From NCBI GenBank assembly GCA_003665825.1, contig QPFY01000004.1, positions 1,240,001-1,304,000 of the forward strand: DNA of 64,000 nt, written 5' to 3'. Below the pieces are notes generated by a model that did not search any database, had not been told where the DNA came from, and saw only the letters and a list, made by a program, of their open reading frames with translations. Both the position numbers and the translations under genes were made by a program. The DNA is from Microbotryum silenes-acaulis. Its lineage: Eukaryota > Basidiomycota > Microbotryomycetes > Microbotryales > Microbotryaceae. How positions within the stretch are numbered: position 1 is the stretch's first letter; every line of letters begins with the position of its first letter. This document shows positions 59,481-64,000 of the stretch, one piece after another.

Positions 59481-62400
59481 TCAAACGTAAGCCCACCCTG
59501 ACTCGGCCTGAGCCCAAGCCGCCAACTCGCTCGCCGGCGCTTGCTTGAACCTCACCACATCGGGCAACACGGCCTTCTCCGCACCCCCCTCAGCCTCGAC
59601 GACCGATCGATTCGAATTGCTGTGCGATAGGATACCGAATCCTGATCCACCGACTTTGGTCTCGTACGTCTCGAACCCGGCGTCGTGGAGCGAGGTCTTG
59701 ACATCGTCCAAAGCGGCCTCGGAAAAGTCTGTGTGCTCGAACTTGCACAAGTGAGCTCAAGCGGTCAACCGAATCTCATCGCAGAACTAATACGCACCAT
59801 CAGGGATGATTGTCACGGCACACCCTCCCCCACCCGCTCCCGTCAGCTTGGTATGCAACTTCCACGGCTCCTCCCCCGTCTTGGCTTTGATCGCTTCCAG
59901 GGCCGCATGCCCAACGCCCAAACTGACCAAATGCGCATGGTTCTGATCGATCAACCCTTCCAACGTCCTCAGTTGCTCCTTCCTCTCCATCTCGGTATCC
60001 AAGAGGCATCTCCTCGCTTCGTCCGCGATCGCTTGGATCGACGAGAGGATCGGGTTGACCAAATCGGGTTCGTTCAATCTCCGTTTAGCGACACCCTCGA
60101 CCAGTGCCTTGGTGTTGCGCGACACTTTGGTATCCGTCAACAGGAACCGGATCGACTTGAACCCGTGCAATCTTTCGAGCGAGCCGGCTCGTCCTTTTAC
60201 GGCTTTGGTGAAGGCGATCGCACCACCCCACGAAGCGACCGTGTTGTCGACGCCTGACGGGGTGCCGTGAATAATCTTCTCGGCCGTGAATGCCCATGCG
60301 TTGACGACCTCGGCCGCGTCGTGCGCGATCGACCGCCGACCGTCGTGATGACCTTCAGGGCTCAGTCGCGGGAGGGGCAATTGGGAGTGGGTGTAAAGCA
60401 GTGCCGAGGCAACACAAACCGAGAAGGCCGCCGAAGACCCCAATCCGGCGCCGATGGGTAGTGCGGACCGGACTGTGAAAGTCTGTGATAGCCGCTTCTG
60501 CTCCGACAGGTGCATGTAGAGGTACAGGAACGCCTGCTCGGATTGCACGACCTTGGGCTCGCGGCTCTGGACGATCTTGTTCGCGAGCAAGGAGAGCAAC
60601 GCCGCGTCCGGGGTCGACTCGGGTCTCGGTGCTTTGGCCGATGCCTCCACTTGGTCCCAAGGTAGTGTTGCGATGTCCCATGTAGCAGTGAAATCAAAGT
60701 CGGGCAGGTTGAGAGCGACCTTGCCGTCGTGGCGTGACTCGACATGGGCGTAGCATCGAAGATCAACCGAGCCGGCAATGGCCGTGATCCCATGAACGAC
60801 AGCGTGTTCCCCAAAGAGAATGACCTTGCCTGGGGCCGAGACGATCAGACTTTCGAGCTCCTCCTCGACATGTGCGCCTTCGCTCAAGGACAGACTCGCG
60901 AGCACTTCCTCGTCCGGGCCGACTACTCGCTCGAGTTTGTGGCGCTCTCCCGCCTCATCGACGACCCTGACCGCACCGGCTTCGAGCAACGCCGCTTCAA
61001 GATCATCGATCAGATCCTCGGGGTCCTCGATGCCGACGCATAACCGGATCAAGTCCTCCGGCAAGTTCCGTTCCTTCCGGACTTTAGGGTCGATCGAGGC
61101 GTGACTCATCAAGCACGGCATCGATATGAGACTGTTGACGCAACCAAAGCTGACACTGATCCCCCACAGTCTCGCCGCCCCTACGATCCTCTCCGACAGA
61201 GCCTTGTCCTTGGTTTCGAAGGAGAGCACGGCCCCAGCACCACTGGCGAGTCGGTCGTGGATCGCCTTGCCGGGATGGTTCTTGAGACCTGGGTAGTTGA
61301 CCTTGAAGCCGAGGTCGTCGAGGTATTCGGCGACGAGTTGGGATGTGGCTTGTTGCTTGTCGAGACGGAGCGCGAGCGTCTTGACACCTCGAAGCAAGAG
61401 GAACGCGTCAAAGGGGGGCAGACCGTTGCCGATCGAATTGATGGTAAAGGCAATACCCTGTGTGGTGTGAATACAATAGTCAGCCAAGTCCAGTCTATCC
61501 AGTCACTGTCACAGATGCTGACCTTGGCGACATCATCCCTGTTGCAGCAAATGACACCGGCCATGAGATCGTGGTGACCCGAGAGGTACTTTGTGCCCGA
61601 ATCGTACACGACGTCGGCGCCGTGCTCGAGCGGTCGTTGGAGGTAAGGGCTCATCATGGTGTTGTCGACGACGATGACGGCGTCGGGCTTGTACCTGCGC
61701 ACGAGCTGGGCGATGTCGGCGATGTCGACGATCTGCAACAGGGGGTTGGTCGGCGTTTCGAGCAGGACCATGGCGACTTTCTCGTCCGGGTTTTGCAGCA
61801 CGGGTAGTAGGGTGTCGGGACGGGTCGTGTCGAGGTGGTGGGTGTGAATGCCGTTGTGGGCCTTGAGATAGGTCAAGAGACGGTTCGACCCGCCGTAGAG
61901 ATCGTTGCCGGCGATAATGGAGTCTCCTGGTTTAAGCAGTCGGAATATGACATCGAGCGCGCCCATGCCCGAGGTGACGGCGAAGGCGTGGCGAGCGGAC
62001 GAGATCTTGGCGATGTGATGTTCTGTGCGCGGTGGTCAGGGATGGGGCGTCAGGGATGTGCTGCTCGGCAACCGTTGTGCGTTGTGGAAAGAAGGATCAT
62101 CCATGATCGCCTTGGGTGTGTGTTCGGAGGCACGGCCGGACCCTAAGCCCGTTGAGCCGTTCCGGCCGAGCGCGGCGGGGCAACCGGCGGGGCAGCAATG
62201 TCGCCATCGGTCGAGAAGCCAGCAGCGAGCGAGTCGTCGGTCGTCGAGCAGCAGCAGCAGTAGCTACGGAATGCGCCGACACACACACACACGAGTAGAC
62301 CACGGGTCAACACCGAAGCCGTTCACTAACCCAGATGACTGCGAGTAGGGTTGCCGGAGCGGGTGTAGTCGTACTGCCCGCCCATGCCCTTGAAGGTCGC

Positions 62401-62716
62401 GGTCTGGTAGATAGGCACCGACGACGAGCCGTACTGGTCCCGGTGCGAGGGGTCCGGGTTGTCGACGGTGGCGCATTGTGTAGCGAACCGATACGGTTTA
62501 GCTGGGGGAAACGGGTCAGGGTTTCGTCAGTAAGCGATTCGTACAGCACGGCGAGGGCAGCGCACAGTGGACATCCCCCACGCTGGAGGAGGGGTGGAGC
62601 GTCTGACCCGACTGACCCCTTAGCAGCGAACTGGTGAGTGACTGGTTCGAGTGCGACACGGACGAGACAGGCGTCGATGAGCCCGATTCGGTCGTCGAAG
62701 GTGGGCTGTTGGACAT
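59481..62716 (-). CDS. Cystathionine beta-lyase / mevalonate kinase fusion
   Basis: Five exons (minus): 62716-62617, 62501-62331, 62022-61523, 61457-59798 and 59728-59481; 892 aa. Residues 1 to about 423 are a PLP-dependent Cys/Met-metabolism enzyme of Str3/MetC type: YRFATQCATVDN, YDYTRSGNPTRS, AFAVTSGMGALDV and DLYGGSNRLL, with PLP lysine 235 in SGTKYLSGHHD, then FGCVNSLISMPCLMSHAS and LIRLCVGIEDPEDLIDDLE. It would cleave cystathionine to homocysteine. After a linker of about 38 residues comes complete mevalonate kinase (462-892): IVSAPGKVILFGEHAVVHG, the GHMP loop LPIGAGLGSSAAFSV (590-604), HGTPSGVDNTVASWGG with catalytic-type Asp 661, KLTGAGGGGCAVTIIPDD and YETKVGGSGFG. It phosphorylates mevalonate. 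Exon 4 runs through the junction without stop, and no Met lies between the lyase end and the kinase core, so the two are one translation product. Both halves keep their key residues. Confidence 0.9.
62279..62293. repeat. CA microsatellite
   Basis: (AC)7-type run inside the 308-nt second intron of the fusion gene. It may vary in length. Confidence 0.8.
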
Positions 62717-63237
62717 GGCTGATCGCAAGACGAGATCCGAATGAAGCTGCGGAATCGTAAAGGAGGTCAAAAGAAGACGTCAACCGAGCTGAGTCAAACT
62801 GAACGCGGGTCTGCCAGGGTCTGCCGCTGTCTGTCGGCGGGTCGGGCTGGGCTTAAGCTCGAAACCCTCCACTCTGTGGAGGGGCTTGTACCTTATCGGC
62901 GCGTTTGGCTGAGTTGCCTATCGAAATTTTGGCCCAGAAAAGTACCACCTTGCTGTAGCATGGCAAATAAAATCAACCTATACAATCTGTTTCAATAGGC
63001 GCATTCTCATGCTATTTTTTCGAGCATCTACCCAAGGGAAGACTCTTCCAAGTCCTATTCATTGAGCTACAGCGGTGAGAAGTCGCTATTTTCGACTTGG
63101 AGCTGGCTCGCGCACGGACCCAGAGGGACGGTTCTTCGCGCCGACGTGAATCAGCCAGCCGCGCCTCACCGGTCTCACCTTCGGTCCACAAGTTACAACG
63201 CCAGTCCACGACGTCGCTACCGCCCTCATGATCCACC
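62717..63237. promoter_or_regulatory. Divergent intergenic region
   Basis: About 520 bp between the fusion-gene start (minus) and the helicase start (plus). No gene seen; it presumably carries both promoters. Confidence 0.4.
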
Positions 63238-64000
63238 ATGCCCGTACAAACGCCAACGCCTGTCAAGGGCACACCTCGTCGGTCTCCATCGATTGAGTTC
63301 AGAGAGTCGCCCTTACGATCAGCTTCGAGGGCAAAGCCAACGACATCAAGGGACCATCAATCAACCAACACAACCCCCAAACTGCCTACCCGTCGCTCTC
63401 GGGCTGCTCACTGGAGATCACAATTGACTCAAGAAGATCGAGTTGACCCGATTGAGTTACGCAAGAAGCTCAGACTCCTCTTGGTCGACAAATTTGGCGA
63501 GGACTTCGTCCCCCGGCCGGTGCAAATCGAAGCTCTCGCGGGACTTTTTCAGCTCGAGCGGTTCAAGACTCGAAATCAGTATGACGCTGTGTTCGTCATT
63601 GCTCCAACGGGTTCAGGGAAGAGCTTGATATTTCAAGCCATGTATTTGGTTTACGGACGCCGGGTTGTGACCATAGTTGTCAGTCCTCTGACTGCGCTGA
63701 GCCAACATCAGGTAGGGTTTATTCGGTTGGCCGTTGAGGCGACGCCGGTGCTGAGTCCCACGGTCTTGATACCTTTACAGGCCGACAATCTCAATCAAGA
63801 GCGAAAGAAAGCGGTTGTCATATGCAAGGAAACATGGGGTGACGGAGAGCTGTACCAGCAGTTGAGCGATCCCTCCCATACTGTCTCATTCATCTTCATC
63901 GTACGTGTCCATTCAATCCGCCGCAAGTTTTTGCATGCTCACAACCCCCGTACTGATATCTTGCTACTAAAAATCTCCGACAGTCTCTAGAGATGCACAA
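63238..64000 (+). CDS. RecQ-like DEAD-box helicase, 5' part
   Basis: Partial; runs off the window. Exons: 63238-63711, 63781-63900 and 63984 onward. The 69-nt first intron is a multiple of three and leaves the frame open, but GTAGGG...TTACAG removal joins LTALSQHQ to ADNLNQERKK as in RecQ proteins. The N-terminal 70 residues are basic and disordered (MPVQTPTPVKGTPRRSPS). Then come RPVQIEALAGLF (Q-motif-like region), AVFVIAPTGSGKSLIFQ (Walker A, motif I) and VVTIVVSPLTALSQHQ (motif Ia). The second intron ends at CGACAG with TACTAA as branch site, leading to SLEMH. Such RecQ-like ATPases are often multicopy in basidiomycetes and may be chromosome-end or mobile-linked; which applies cannot be seen. 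Confidence 0.75.

Noticed and set aside
59481..62716. Reading the locus as two genes, STR3-like and ERG12-like
   Set aside because: The lyase frame has no stop before the kinase and the kinase has no start of its own. A two-gene model would need an unseen intron and exon.
1..64000. CRISPR arrays, operons or bacterial-type features
   Set aside because: No regularly spaced repeats of array form and no Shine-Dalgarno-led gene clusters; every supported multi-exon gene has spliceosomal introns.

Overview
This window looks like nuclear DNA of a filamentous or dimorphic basidiomycete. Coding regions are GC-rich and intron-rich. Introns are short (mostly 60-110 nt), with GTRNGT-type donors, YAG acceptors and CTAAC/CTAAT-like branch sites. 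Protein content fits the same group: a Tel1/ATM kinase, Prp17, Arp8, an eisosome Pil1-type protein, a mitochondrial ArgJ and a Ypt35-type PX protein. Helitron relics beside otherwise ordinary genes would suit Pucciniomycotina such as Microbotryomycetes, but that assignment is inference. The exon models below were built by hand from splice sites and reading-frame continuity.

Layout. Positions 1-2.8 kb and 5.4-9.7 kb are gene-poor and hold several duplicated blocks; between them lies a Ser-rich coiled-coil protein (2.8-5.35 kb). A His-rich CsbD-like stress protein (9.7-10.6 kb) is followed by a Helitron 3' end, a 31-bp tandem repeat and an eisosome PIL1/LSP1-type gene (11.8-13.4 kb). TEL1 fills 15.5-25.25 kb in eight exons. 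Then come three minus-strand genes: a small ankyrin-repeat protein, an Mpv17/PMP22-family membrane protein and an unrecognised multipass protein with an N-terminal vacuolar sorting motif. The nine-exon splicing factor PRP17/CDC40 (31.3-34.0 kb, minus) is divergent from a C2H2 zinc-finger gene (35.2-37.7 kb, plus). An unrecognised coiled-coil protein (38.3-40.4 kb, minus) has a 32-nt poly-G run upstream. A gene-poor stretch leads to mitochondrial ornithine acetyltransferase (ArgJ, 43.8-45.5 kb, minus). A second Helitron 3' end with a broken helicase relic (47.1-47.7 kb) lies just before ARP8 (47.8-50.9 kb). After that come a Ypt35-like PX protein, two unrecognised proteins and a coiled-coil protein. 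A five-exon gene at 59.5-62.7 kb encodes a cystathionine beta-lyase fused in frame to mevalonate kinase. The window ends inside a RecQ-like DEAD-box helicase.

Most genes are unrelated housekeeping functions: DNA-damage signalling, INO80 remodelling, splicing, arginine and methionine synthesis, sterol precursors, and membrane organisation. There are no operons. The most unusual item is the single polypeptide joining methionine biosynthesis to the mevalonate pathway. Next are the paired Helitron termini and three very small exons (17, 22 and 36 nt).
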